The position numbers and the translations under genes were made by a program. Below are positions 8,227 through 14,054 of a stretch of DNA of 20,582 bases, piece by piece. Origin of the DNA: an uncultured Prevotella sp. GTDB lineage: Bacteria; Bacteroidota; Bacteroidia; Bacteroidales; Bacteroidaceae. Positions within the stretch are counted from its first letter, which is position 1. Each line of letters opens with the position of its first letter. The notes beneath the pieces are model-generated. The model was not told the DNA's origin, ran no database searches, and saw nothing but the letters and a program-made list of their open reading frames with translations. The stretch spans positions 1 through 20,582 of the forward strand of contig CAKQEI010000045.1 in assembly GCA_934230115.1 (NCBI GenBank). Direction: 5' to 3'.

Positions 8227-8524
8227 ATGTCTTAAAAAAACATGTTCTCTTGTTCTTATGTCTTCAAAAAAACATGTTCTCTTGTTCTCATGTCTTCAAA
8301 AAAACATGTTCTCTTGTTCTCATGTCTTCAAAAAAACATGTTCTCTTGTTCTCATGTCTTAAAAAAAAACATGTTCTCTTGTCCTCATGTCTTCAAAAAA
8401 AAACATGTTATCTTGTTCTCATGTCTTCAAAAAAAACATGTTCTCATGTTCTCATGTCCTCATGTCTTAAAAACAAAAACATGTTCTCTTGTTCTCATGT
8501 CTTAAAAAAACATGTTCTCTTGTC
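8227..8524. repeat. Minisatellite B, nine ~31-41-bp units
   Basis: Nine tandem units start with ATGTCTT, followed by an A-run of variable length (5-9), then CATGTTCTCTTGTTCTC. Length differences between units come mostly from the A-run and one internal duplication. It lies in opposite orientation to the related minisatellite A and is bracketed by the two identical 37-bp hairpin repeats. Frames through it encode only low-complexity Cys/Ser/Leu/Lys repeats. Variable spacing and unit drift argue against CRISPR. Confidence 0.9.
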
Positions 8525-8532
8525 AAACAGAG

Positions 8533-8569
8533 GGCTTGCGTGGTACGGTTCGGAGACCGTACCTCCTAC
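8533..8569 (+). repeat. 37-bp hairpin repeat, copy 2
   Basis: Identical in sequence and direction to 8182-8218, placed 8 nt after the end of minisatellite B, so the two copies bracket that array. Confidence 0.9.
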
Positions 8570-8594
8570 TATATTAGTTATTTGAAGAGCGTAA

Positions 8595-8723
8595 TCATAA
8601 AGAATCAACGAAAGATTTAAAGTTGTCTAAGTCAAGCGTTTCAAGTTCTTTTCCAGACCTTGCCTCCTCTATTGCCGCAATGGTTGTTTCATTGGGTTCA
8701 TAGTATAATGTTGCTGTTTCCAT
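8595..8723 (-). CDS. 42-aa antitoxin-like small protein
   Basis: A complete minus-strand frame, METATLYYEPNET..IAAIEEARSGKELETLDLDNFKSFVDSL, runs from ATG at 8723 to TGA at 8595. The pattern of an N-terminal strand, a helix AAIEEARSGK and a closing FKSFVDSL is one I associate with short antitoxins of Bacteroidota type II toxin-antitoxin modules (partners of RelE/ParE-like toxins). No toxin follows: the DNA beyond the stop goes straight into a 37-bp hairpin repeat and minisatellite B. It may be a solitary antitoxin or the remnant of a module interrupted by the repeats. Even amino-acid composition and a sensible helix make a chance frame less likely. Confidence 0.55.
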   Translation of the reverse strand: METATLYYEPNETTIAAIEEARSGKELETLDLDNFKSFVDSL

Positions 8724-8767
8724 ATCCGTAATTTGTATTAGTTTGTATGCTGATATACTTTAAGCAA

Positions 8768-8807
8768 TTACGCCCTGAATCCGACTTAAGCCAAATTCAG
8801 GGCGTAA
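8768..8807. repeat. 13-bp inverted repeat hairpin
   Basis: TTACGCCCTGAAT (8768-8780) and ATTCAGGGCGTAA (8795-8807) are perfect complements around a 14-nt loop. No T-run follows on either strand. With the next element it fills the gap between the antitoxin-like and 63-aa genes and may end the leftward transcript of the latter. Confidence 0.75.
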
Positions 8808-8829
8808 CGCTACTTTATATTACATGTAT

Positions 8830-8878
8830 CCCAAGGCATTTCTTGCTTAGGCAAGCGGCAGAGCCGAGAAGCCCTGGG
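8830..8878. repeat. Branched three-way hairpin element
   Basis: Outer stem CCCAAGGC (8830-8837) with GCCCTGGG (8871-8878, one mismatch) continues after a short bulge as TTCT/AGAA. It encloses two arms: TTGC-TTAG-GCAA (8843-8854) and CGGC-AGA-GCCG (8856-8866). It starts 14 nt after the stop of the 63-aa gene on the minus strand. Confidence 0.6.
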
Positions 8879-8891
8879 CTAAATGATTCGA

Positions 8892-9083
8892 TTATTCATC
8901 TTCCCATACGTCAAAGTATGCACCTGAGCGAGCGGTGCCTGGGTCACCTGGTTGTAGGGTGCCATCATTAATATCTATTGTACCATCATCGTTAACTGTG
9001 TTGCCGCTTACTGAATTGAGCACAATGTCGCCCTGTAACTCAACAACATCGATATTAGGGGCTGTATATATTTTCTTATTCAT
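8892..9083 (-). CDS. 63-aa acidic peptide downstream of a T9SS-type surface protein
   Basis: The product (MNKKIYTAPNIDVVELQGD..) has a lysine start, a Y.AP.I.VVEL motif, and an acidic Gly/Asp-rich tail ending VWEDE. It has no signal peptide, membrane segment or Cys. I recognise the general pattern (K-K-Y-x-x-P-x-I-x-V/I-x-E) from many short hypothetical proteins of Prevotella and Bacteroides, but no function is established that I know of. It lies 45 nt downstream of the 658-aa surface-protein gene on the same strand, with no promoter visible between them, so the two are probably co-transcribed. Start at 9083 is the first ATG and gives the usual basic N-terminus. A leader-peptide-like architecture (conserved start, variable acidic tail) is an open possibility. 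Confidence 0.7.
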   Translation of the reverse strand: MNKKIYTAPNIDVVELQGDIVLNSVSGNTVNDDGTIDINDGTLQPGDPGTARSGAYFDVWEDE

Positions 9084-9128
9084 TGCTATAAAAGTTTGTT
9101 TAATTGTTATGTAAATAGATCTCGCGTA

Positions 9129-11105
9129 TTATTTTACTACGAACTTCTTGCCAGCCTTAACGTAGATGCCCGGTGTAAGGTTGTTGCCATTTACACGCTG
9201 ACCCTGAAGGTTGTATACTGGAGCATTGCTCTCTACTACCTCGCTGTCAATATTCTTGATAGAAGTAGCTGTGCCGTCGATTACTACACGCAAAGCAGAA
9301 GCAGCTGCACCATTAGGAATAGCGAAGTAAGCACGGAAGCCCTTGGTCTTATTGCCACTACCATCTGTCTTGTAGATCTTGTTGCCAGCACCGAGGAAGG
9401 CTGCGTAGTAAGTGTCATACAATACTTCAGTCACATTCTTTGTAATATCTACCATATTATAAATGCCAACGAAAGCCAAATCATCTGTCGTGATAACTGC
9501 ATCAGCATCATTTTTAACAACATTCACATTCTCGAATACATACTCATTAGATGTATTTTCCTTTGACGGCTTAATCAAGTAAGGTTTTGTTGCACTTATT
9601 ACTTCAACTGATTTGAATGACAATGTATTGCCAGTGCTGTTTGCATTAAGCTCAGCAATCTTCACACCTTCACCAAACGCATCCTTAGCCTGTTTTTCAG
9701 AAACCTCGAACGGCAAGCAGATTGTATTCCACTCATTTGCAACCATAGTACGCTTGAGAGTTACATTCACACCAGTCTTTGCCTCAATGGTGTTAGACTC
9801 TGAATTTTCGTCGAGGGTAATGGCTGTTGTCTCACCTGATTCAGACACATTCTTTACCATAACTTCGTCAAGGAAGAAACGATATGATGTTTTCTTATTA
9901 TTATTAAATGTTATTTTACAAGACTTTGTGCCACTTATCTTCATTGAATAAGTAACCCACGTAGATTGAACCAAATCAATGTTGACAGATTTAGCAGGAG
10001 CGTTATCGCCATAAGTCAAAGTACCATCAGATACAGAAACCGTAATTGTTGTATTATCTGTTCCCCATGCACCAGCCATAAAAGTCAATATTGCATCACC
10101 AGTAAGAGATATAACAGGAGTTGTTACACTCGATGCTGTCTTTCCTATTCTTATACATTCTGCACCAAGGAAAGCATTACCTGTTTTAGTCCATCCTGAA
10201 TTATCAAATACTTCAGCGTTCCATGTATTACCTGCAACATTTCCAGACCATCCTGCTTTTCCGTCGCAATTATTAAACGACTCATAGAACGCTGCATTAA
10301 TTGACTCAGCCTTGTTTTCAACAATATACGAGTCAGTAGACTCTGCATATTTCTCTGTGTTATTCGGTGTGAATTTTGCAGTGATAGTAGCCTTACCATA
10401 ACCATTGAAAGTCAATGCGCCTGTTGAGGCATCAACAGATATAGCAGTTGCATTGCTGCTTGAATACGCAATAGTTCCAGCAACTCCAGTTGTTTCTGTA
10501 GCTGTAGGAGTTGTGAATGTGTCATCAGAATATTTACCTTCTGTGAATGTGAAGGTCTTGTTTGAGTTAGTACCGAATGAAACGTTAGTGGCAGTCTTTG
10601 ATTCGCCAACAGATGTCGCTGTCAAAACTACATTGTCTATACGAGTATTGCTAGAAGGAGAAAATTCTAATTTTAAAGAAGAAGAGCCTTTAGCAACAGT
10701 AAATGTCGCTGTTCTATTAACACCAGATTTTGTAAAAGCAGAAAGAGCTACTTTAGTTCCATTAACCTTTATAGATGATAATCCATCATTATTTGTATAT
10801 AAAGAAAGAGAAAATTCTCCTGAGCAACCTTTTAAATCATTTATTGTAACTGTCCAAGTATCCTTAGGATTTTTTTTAGCATAAAGTAAAAGCTCTGGTG
10901 CGGAACCTCCTGCTCTTTCTTCATTATAAATTTTCGTATAATCGCTTGTATTGTCATACACAACATTATCATACATAATGTCCTTAGGTTGAGTATCTGC
11001 TTTTCTACCCCCCCAGTCTTCCGACCAAATCGTTGTTTGTGCCCAACCAGCCGACCAAATCATAGCCAGCAGCATAACAAATAGAAATCGTAAATGTTTT
11101 GTCAT
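9129..11105 (-). CDS. Secreted multidomain surface protein with T9SS-like C-terminal tail
   Basis: The 658-aa protein has a signal peptide (cleavage near GWA-Q, residue 22). The region 23-165 is a beta-sandwich with SEDWGG at its start and IDNVVLTAT at its end. A bacterial Ig-like (Big_2-type) domain follows at about 170-260 (YSSSNATAISVDASTGALTF..GKATITA), then a second sandwich at about 270-420 (FYESFNNCDGKAGW...FLDEVMVKN). A further beta-rich region carries EWNTICLPFEV, a motif common in Prevotella surface proteins. The last ~30 residues (VYNLQGQRV..LTPGIYVKAGKKFVVK) match the C-terminal tail typical of Prevotella T9SS cargo. No catalytic motif is visible, so binding or adhesion is likely. 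The coding strand has a run of seven G near residues 31-33 (11008-11014). A 63-aa gene follows directly. Confidence 0.85.
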   Translation of the reverse strand: MTKHLRFLFVMLLAMIWSAGWAQTTIWSEDWGGRKADTQPKDIMYDNVVYDNTSDYTKIYNEERAGGSAPELLLYAKKNPKDTWTVTINDLKGCSGEFSLSLYTNNDGLSSIKVNGTKVALSAFTKSGVNRTATFTVAKGSSSLKLEFSPSSNTRIDNVVLTATSVGESKTATNVSFGTNSNKTFTFTEGKYSDDTFTTPTATETTGVAGTIAYSSSNATAISVDASTGALTFNGYGKATITAKFTPNNTEKYAESTDSYIVENKAESINAAFYESFNNCDGKAGWSGNVAGNTWNAEVFDNSGWTKTGNAFLGAECIRIGKTASSVTTPVISLTGDAILTFMAGAWGTDNTTITVSVSDGTLTYGDNAPAKSVNIDLVQSTWVTYSMKISGTKSCKITFNNNKKTSYRFFLDEVMVKNVSESGETTAITLDENSESNTIEAKTGVNVTLKRTMVANEWNTICLPFEVSEKQAKDAFGEGVKIAELNANSTGNTLSFKSVEVISATKPYLIKPSKENTSNEYVFENVNVVKNDADAVITTDDLAFVGIYNMVDITKNVTEVLYDTYYAAFLGAGNKIYKTDGSGNKTKGFRAYFAIPNGAAASALRVVIDGTATSIKNIDSEVVESNAPVYNLQGQRVNGNNLTPGIYVKAGKKFVVK

Positions 11106-11186
11106 AATTATAAGTATTTAAAGATTGATTAGTATCCAGTTAGTGTAGTCTTTCGTTAGTTGACATACATTAAGTTTTTACAAATG

Positions 11187-11194
11187 CAAAAGTA
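11187..11194 (-). promoter_or_regulatory. -7 box of the 658-aa surface-protein gene
   Basis: Minus-strand TACTTTTG matches TAnnTTTG and lies 81 nt before the start codon. A -33 TTTG is not evident at standard spacing. Confidence 0.45.
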
Positions 11195-11260
11195 GGATTT
11201 TTATATTACATAGGGGTTACGGGGAGATTAAATAAAGTTAAAAAAGGAAAATAGAAGAAG

Positions 11261-11290
11261 CCCCCCTTCTCCCTCCCCCATAGGGAGGGG
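11261..11290. repeat. C/G-rich hairpin
   Basis: CCCTCCC (11271-11277) and GGGAGGG (11283-11289) pair perfectly. On the minus strand the stem is followed by AGAAG-GGGGG-CTTCT. It may be a dispersed extragenic hairpin; no terminator T-run is present. The rest of the 11106-11379 gap holds only the promoter and the hairpin repeat copy. Confidence 0.5.
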
Positions 11291-11315
11291 AGCAATATGC
11301 TGTATTGTGTACATT

Positions 11316-11348
11316 TAGGAGGTACGGTCTCCGAACCGTACCACGCAA
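11316..11348 (-). repeat. Hairpin repeat, copy 3 (33 bp, inverted)
   Basis: Reverse complement of 33 of the 37 bp in the copies at 8182 and 8533, including the whole hairpin GGTACGGT-TCGGAG-ACCGTACC. It lies about 30 nt downstream of the DUF6169 gene stop, next to a second small hairpin GGCG-TTT-CGCC (11351-11361). Confidence 0.9.
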
Positions 11349-11379
11349 ATGGCGTTTCGCCAATGAATAAATAATAGTC

Positions 11380-11874
11380 TTATACGGGTTTGTGAGTAAA
11401 GAAACCCACAAAATCATCAAATGTCTGCAAAATATTAGTCAACTCTGGATTGCTTTTTTGTACAATTAGAGCGATGTAGTTGTCGACCTCATCGTCTTTC
11501 AATATTGAAACCTTGACACAAAAATTATTGTTATAGGCATAATCGTTGAACCACTTGGTAAACAAACGTGCACGCATAGCCTGCCTGTTGTCACCAGTTT
11601 CACATTGGTACAACAGTATATTGGGGTTTGTCAGAAAGAACTCTTCAATGATTGCCTCTATAGTACCCTTTACTTTAGGGTCGTTTGGCGATGATTTATG
11701 GTTATCATTAAAGATACTAAACTCATAGGCTCCATTTTTCCAAATATCTTGATTATCTGAGAAAATTATACGATATGAGACATCATAATCTGTTATAAAC
11801 TTATACTCATTATCCTCAATCCATACTTTATATGGCGAATGAAAATTCAGACGAGTTAAATTAAAGGTTTGCAT
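11380..11874 (-). CDS. DUF6169-like protein of unknown function
   Basis: The 164-aa cytoplasmic protein (no signal peptide or membrane span) starts YKVWIEDNEYKFITDYDVSYRI, has a middle block SPNDPKVKGTIEAIIEEFF..NPNILLYQCETGDNRQAMRARLFTKWF and ends LQTFDDFVGFF. I recognise this pattern as that of the Bacteroidota family DUF6169, whose biochemical role is unknown to me. Its start codon lies inside the end of the upstream 50-aa ORF (14-nt overlap), so the two are translated as a coupled pair from the promoter at 12045-12086. The pairing with a tiny basic protein recalls toxin-antitoxin organisation, but that is inference only. Confidence 0.8.
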   Translation of the reverse strand: MQTFNLTRLNFHSPYKVWIEDNEYKFITDYDVSYRIIFSDNQDIWKNGAYEFSIFNDNHKSSPNDPKVKGTIEAIIEEFFLTNPNILLYQCETGDNRQAMRARLFTKWFNDYAYNNNFCVKVSILKDDEVDNYIALIVQKSNPELTNILQTFDDFVGFFTHKPV

Positions 11875-12013
11875 AACAATTATCTGCTTCCTTACGTGCT
11901 TTTACAAATTCTTCTTGCACCCTTTTCTCCAGCTCTCTTTTACGCTGAATCATACGTCGCAAAGCTGTAACAGCCTCTTCACGACTATTGTACTTTACTG
12001 GTTCGTATTTCAT
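11861..12013 (-). CDS. 50-aa basic helical protein overlapping the DUF6169 gene
   Basis: ATG at 12013 to TAA at 11861 encodes MKYEPVKYNSREEAVTALRR..., a highly charged protein dominated by one predicted long helix (about residues 11-43, ending RVQEEFVKARKEAD). AAAGGA lies 7-8 nt before the start, a usable ribosome-binding site. The end overlaps the DUF6169 start by 14 nt, indicating coupling. A ~48-nt block (about 11883-11930), encoding R-V-QEE-F-VKARKEA, recurs almost unchanged in the 56-aa ORF at 12122-12292. I do not recognise a family; a partner or antitoxin-like role fits the size and the overlap. Confidence 0.65.
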   Translation of the reverse strand: MKYEPVKYNSREEAVTALRRMIQRKRELEKRVQEEFVKARKEADNCYANL

Positions 12014-12044
12014 AATCAATCCTTTCTTTATTCCTTGTTTGTGG

Positions 12045-12086
12045 CAAAAATACTACTTTTATCTGGTAGTTCCAAAAGATTTGGAA
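12045..12086 (-). promoter_or_regulatory. Complete promoter with palindromic operator for the 50-aa/DUF6169 unit
   Basis: On the minus strand -33 TTTG (12076-12073) and -7 TATTTTTG (12052-12045) are separated by 20 nt. The -33 box lies inside the perfect inverted repeat TTCCAAA-AGA-TTTGGAA (12070-12086), well placed for repression by a dimer, possibly one of the encoded small proteins. Confidence 0.7.
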
Positions 12087-12121
12087 TCTTTTTGGTGTAC
12101 AATTGGTATCTACAAATATGT

Positions 12122-12292
12122 TCATAGTTTGTATTTTGCTTCAATCAATGCATTTAAATCATTTTCGTCTTCTGGAACAGGCATACCTCCTTTGCCTGAC
12201 AATGTCTTCATACGTGCCAAGGAATGATTGATTGCTTCCTTACGTGCTTTTACAAGTTCTTCTTGCATCCTTTTATCCTTCGTCAAAATCAT
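12122..12292 (-). CDS. 56-aa small protein sharing a segment with the 50-aa ORF
   Basis: ATG at 12292 to TGA at 12122 encodes MILTKDKRMQEELVKARKEAINHSLARMKTL, then GKGGMPVPEDENDLNALIEAKYKL. AGGAGG (12305-12300) lies exactly 7 nt before the start, an unusually strong Shine-Dalgarno for this phylum that supports the gene and its start. Part of it is caught in the small hairpin CCTAA-ATA-TTAGG (12303-12315), which could tune translation. The gene begins 24 nt after the ATPase stop on the same strand, so it is probably the distal gene of that operon. The N-terminal helix RMQEELVKARKEA copies the end of the 50-aa protein. Family not recognised. Confidence 0.65.
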   Translation of the reverse strand: MILTKDKRMQEELVKARKEAINHSLARMKTLSGKGGMPVPEDENDLNALIEAKYKL

Positions 12293-12316
12293 ATTGGATC
12301 CTCCTAAATATTAGGT

Positions 12317-13495
12317 CTAATACATCAATCCGAAGCCCCAAAGCGGAATAATATCGCCCGAAGCATATTCAATATCATCTCTAACAATAAACGAGTTTTC
12401 AACGTCCTTCACCTGTCTATGACTCTTCTTTGCCCCTCCAACCTCAAATGTGAACTTACCGATAGAGAAGTCGGACACCTTTGACGACGTTACATCCTGG
12501 GTAAGACGTGTCTGGTTGTAGAAGAACGTCTCTCTTATATTTCCTATATTGGCATTGTCGTTAGCCAAGGCATAAATAAAGTTGGTGTTATCCAGAAACA
12601 CCTTCTCCACCTTACCTAATCCACGCATTCCCCCCGTCTCGTCACGCAGCTGACCTATCATTCCCGCTTTCTCCATATAAAGCAAGAAGGTTGATATGTC
12701 GTTACGACTAACCTTTATCTCATTGGCAAGAGTAGTGGCCTCTGGTTTATACGGCACATTACCAGCAATGATTGTCAACATTCTACGCAACTTCTTGCCA
12801 GTTGCAGGCGACATATTAGCATACTGCGGAATGTCTACCTCCATCGTAAGCCATATCACCTGCTGAAGACGTTGTAATACATATCCCTCTTTAGCGAACG
12901 GGAAATAGCCCTCACGCAGATAATGACCGAACAATGGAATGGGGTGCTGCACTCCATCTATCTGTATATTGCCACTTAACACATCCTCGAGGCTTCGCAC
13001 CGGAGTAATTATGCCATGAAACAATTCGAGATATTCACGGAACGACAGCCCCTGCATATTAAACAGCAGAGACCTTCTACTTAAGTCGGCCTCACCTTCA
13101 AGAATGTCAAGAACCGACGAACCTGTAAAGAATGTATGTAGTGCCGGATGCGAATCGTATATCTGCTTCAATTCCTTAGACCACCCATTATACTTATGGA
13201 CCTCGTCAATATACAACCACTCGCCTCCTTCACGCACAAACTGAGAAGCCAATTCGGTGAGTGTGTGTATCGTGAAATAGCTATGATCAGCAGAAACATA
13301 AAGTGTTTTCTTTCTGTCTTCCGCTGCCATTTCCTTTATATGCTGCATTATAATGGTTGACTTGCCCACTCCACGAGGTCCCGTCAAACCTACAAGCCTT
13401 GACTCCCAAGGCAGTTTGTCGTACATATAACGCTTGAAACCTAAGTCCACCAAGTCAAGCTGCTCATTCATAAAGTTGATAAGTGTTATATCCAT
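12317..13495 (-). CDS. AAA-type ATPase with C-terminal DUF4143-like domain
   Basis: The 392-aa protein starts MDITLINFMNEQL. It has Walker A GPRGVGKST (39-47), Walker B WLYIDE (93-98) followed by VHKY, and FFTGSS as a sensor-1-like strand; this is the AAA_14 fold. The remainder includes LSFREYLEL and GHYLREGYFPF, a winged-helix-like stretch (ATTLANEIKVSRNDISTFLLYMEKAGMI), and an end FSIGKFTFEVGGAKKSHRQVKD typical of DUF4143-type nuclease-fold tails. Members are widespread accessory genes of unclear role. The open frame continues upstream to 13732, but that would cross a tRNA terminator and three palindromic repeats, so 13495 is taken as the start. A 56-aa gene follows 24 nt downstream. Confidence 0.88.
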   Translation of the reverse strand: MDITLINFMNEQLDLVDLGFKRYMYDKLPWESRLVGLTGPRGVGKSTIIMQHIKEMAAEDRKKTLYVSADHSYFTIHTLTELASQFVREGGEWLYIDEVHKYNGWSKELKQIYDSHPALHTFFTGSSVLDILEGEADLSRRSLLFNMQGLSFREYLELFHGIITPVRSLEDVLSGNIQIDGVQHPIPLFGHYLREGYFPFAKEGYVLQRLQQVIWLTMEVDIPQYANMSPATGKKLRRMLTIIAGNVPYKPEATTLANEIKVSRNDISTFLLYMEKAGMIGQLRDETGGMRGLGKVEKVFLDNTNFIYALANDNANIGNIRETFFYNQTRLTQDVTSSKVSDFSIGKFTFEVGGAKKSHRQVKDVENSFIVRDDIEYASGDIIPLWGFGLMY

Positions 13496-13542
13496 ATATT
13501 TATGCTTTAAAAAGAGGTTATTATTGAGATATATGTGCAATA

Positions 13543-13626
13543 TGCACTTTTGAAAGTGCACTTTTAATGAGAATATGCACCTTTGAAAGTGCATATTTGA
13601 TAAGAATGTGCACTTTTGAAAGTGCA
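13543..13626. repeat. Three 33-bp tandem repeats, each with an 18-bp palindrome
   Basis: TGCACTTTTGAAAGTGCA (or one-base variant TGCACCTTTGAAAGTGCA) occurs at 13543-13560, 13576-13593 and 13609-13626, an exact 33-bp period. Each is an 8-2-8 hairpin. They lie 48-131 nt before the ATPase start and are probably in its leader or operator region. As 33 is divisible by three, the open frame upstream of the ATPase is preserved through them (HFQKCTF-like 11-residue repeats), but no good start supports coding. Confidence 0.92.
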
Positions 13627-13632
13627 AATCTA
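13625..13632 (-). promoter_or_regulatory. Possible -7 box for the ATPase operon
   Basis: Minus-strand TAGATTTG fits TAnnTTTG and abuts the third palindrome. If used, all three palindromes would be near or within the transcribed leader. No -33 TTTG at correct spacing. Confidence 0.3.
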
Positions 13633-13684
13633 TAAAAAATAAATGAGATGGCGATGGATTGAAGGAAAATAAAAAGTATATAAA

Positions 13685-13726
13685 CAAAAAAATCCCCGCA
13701 GCTTCTCCGAAGAGAAAGCCACGAGG
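13685..13726 (-). terminator. Terminator of the tRNA-Val transcript
   Basis: Minus-strand stem CCTCGTGGC...GCTGCGGGG (13726-13718 with 13702-13694, with G-T pairs) continues as TTCTC-TTCG-GAGAA and is followed by A then seven T (complement of 13686-13692). It lies 11 nt past the tRNA end. Confidence 0.85.
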
Positions 13727-13737
13727 AAACACCCCTG

Positions 13738-13812
13738 TGGGCGTTGACGGATTCGAACCGCCGACCCTCTGCTTGTAAGGCAGATGCTCTAAACCAGCTG
13801 AGCTAAACGCCC
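13738..13812 (-). tRNA. tRNA-Val (anticodon TAC)
   Basis: The minus strand folds as a standard cloverleaf: acceptor GGGCGTT (13812-13806) with AACGCCC (13745-13739), discriminator A at 13738, D-arm AGCTCAGCTGGTTTAGAGC, anticodon loop CTTACAA with TAC (complement of 13775-13777), and T-arm GGTTCGAATCC. CCA is not encoded. It has its own promoter and terminator, so it is a single-tRNA transcript. Confidence 0.97.
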
Positions 13813-13865
13813 GATTGCTTCAACTATTATTCTTAACAAGAATGCTTAGTTCTTTAAAGCGAGTG

Positions 13866-13897
13866 CAAAGGTAGTGGTTTTAATTGAAACAGCCAAA
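13866..13897 (-). promoter_or_regulatory. tRNA-Val promoter
   Basis: On the minus strand -33 TTTG (13897-13894) and -7 TACCTTTG (13873-13866) are 20 nt apart; the -7 box is identical to that of the rrn-type promoter at 216-223. The -33 box lies in the inverted repeat GCCAAA-TGT-TTTGGC (13892-13906). Confidence 0.8.
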
Positions 13898-14012
13898 TGT
13901 TTTGGCAACTTTTTTCAATAAAACTGTAAAAAATTTTTATCTTTCCTCTTTTTATAGGCAAGAACAGAGCTTTTCTGTTTCTTTTTACTACAATCTCGGA
14001 GATACTTTATTG

Positions 14013-14047
14013 ATTTAGGGTCGAGCGGTAGATGTTCGACCCTAAAT
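14013..14047 (-). terminator. Hairpin after ispF, possible terminator
   Basis: ATTTAGGGTCGA (14013-14024) and TCGACCCTAAAT (14036-14047) form a perfect 12-bp stem that begins 7 nt after the ispF stop. No T-run follows on the minus strand, so it may stabilise a 3' end rather than terminate. Confidence 0.45.
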
Positions 14048-14054
14048 TACACTA

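Noticed and set aside
8227..8524. CRISPR array
   Set aside because: Unit lengths vary from about 31 to 41 bp, there are no unique spacers between constant repeats, and no cas genes are near.
7635..8569. Insertion sequence or complete transposon
   Set aside because: No transposase or integrase frame is present, and the 37-bp copies are direct repeats with internal hairpins rather than terminal inverted repeats with target duplications.
8175..8585. 136-aa and shorter open frames through minisatellite B, and similar frames on both strands of minisatellite A
   Set aside because: They consist of low-complexity repeats that stay open only because of repeat composition, overlap each other in several frames, and begin inside the 37-bp hairpin repeat.
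13496..13732. N-terminal extension of the ATPase by 79 residues (start at 13732)
   Set aside because: It would begin inside the DNA beside the tRNA-Val gene, run across that tRNA's terminator and three palindromic repeats, and has no similarity to the family N-terminus; MDITLINF at 13495 is the natural start.
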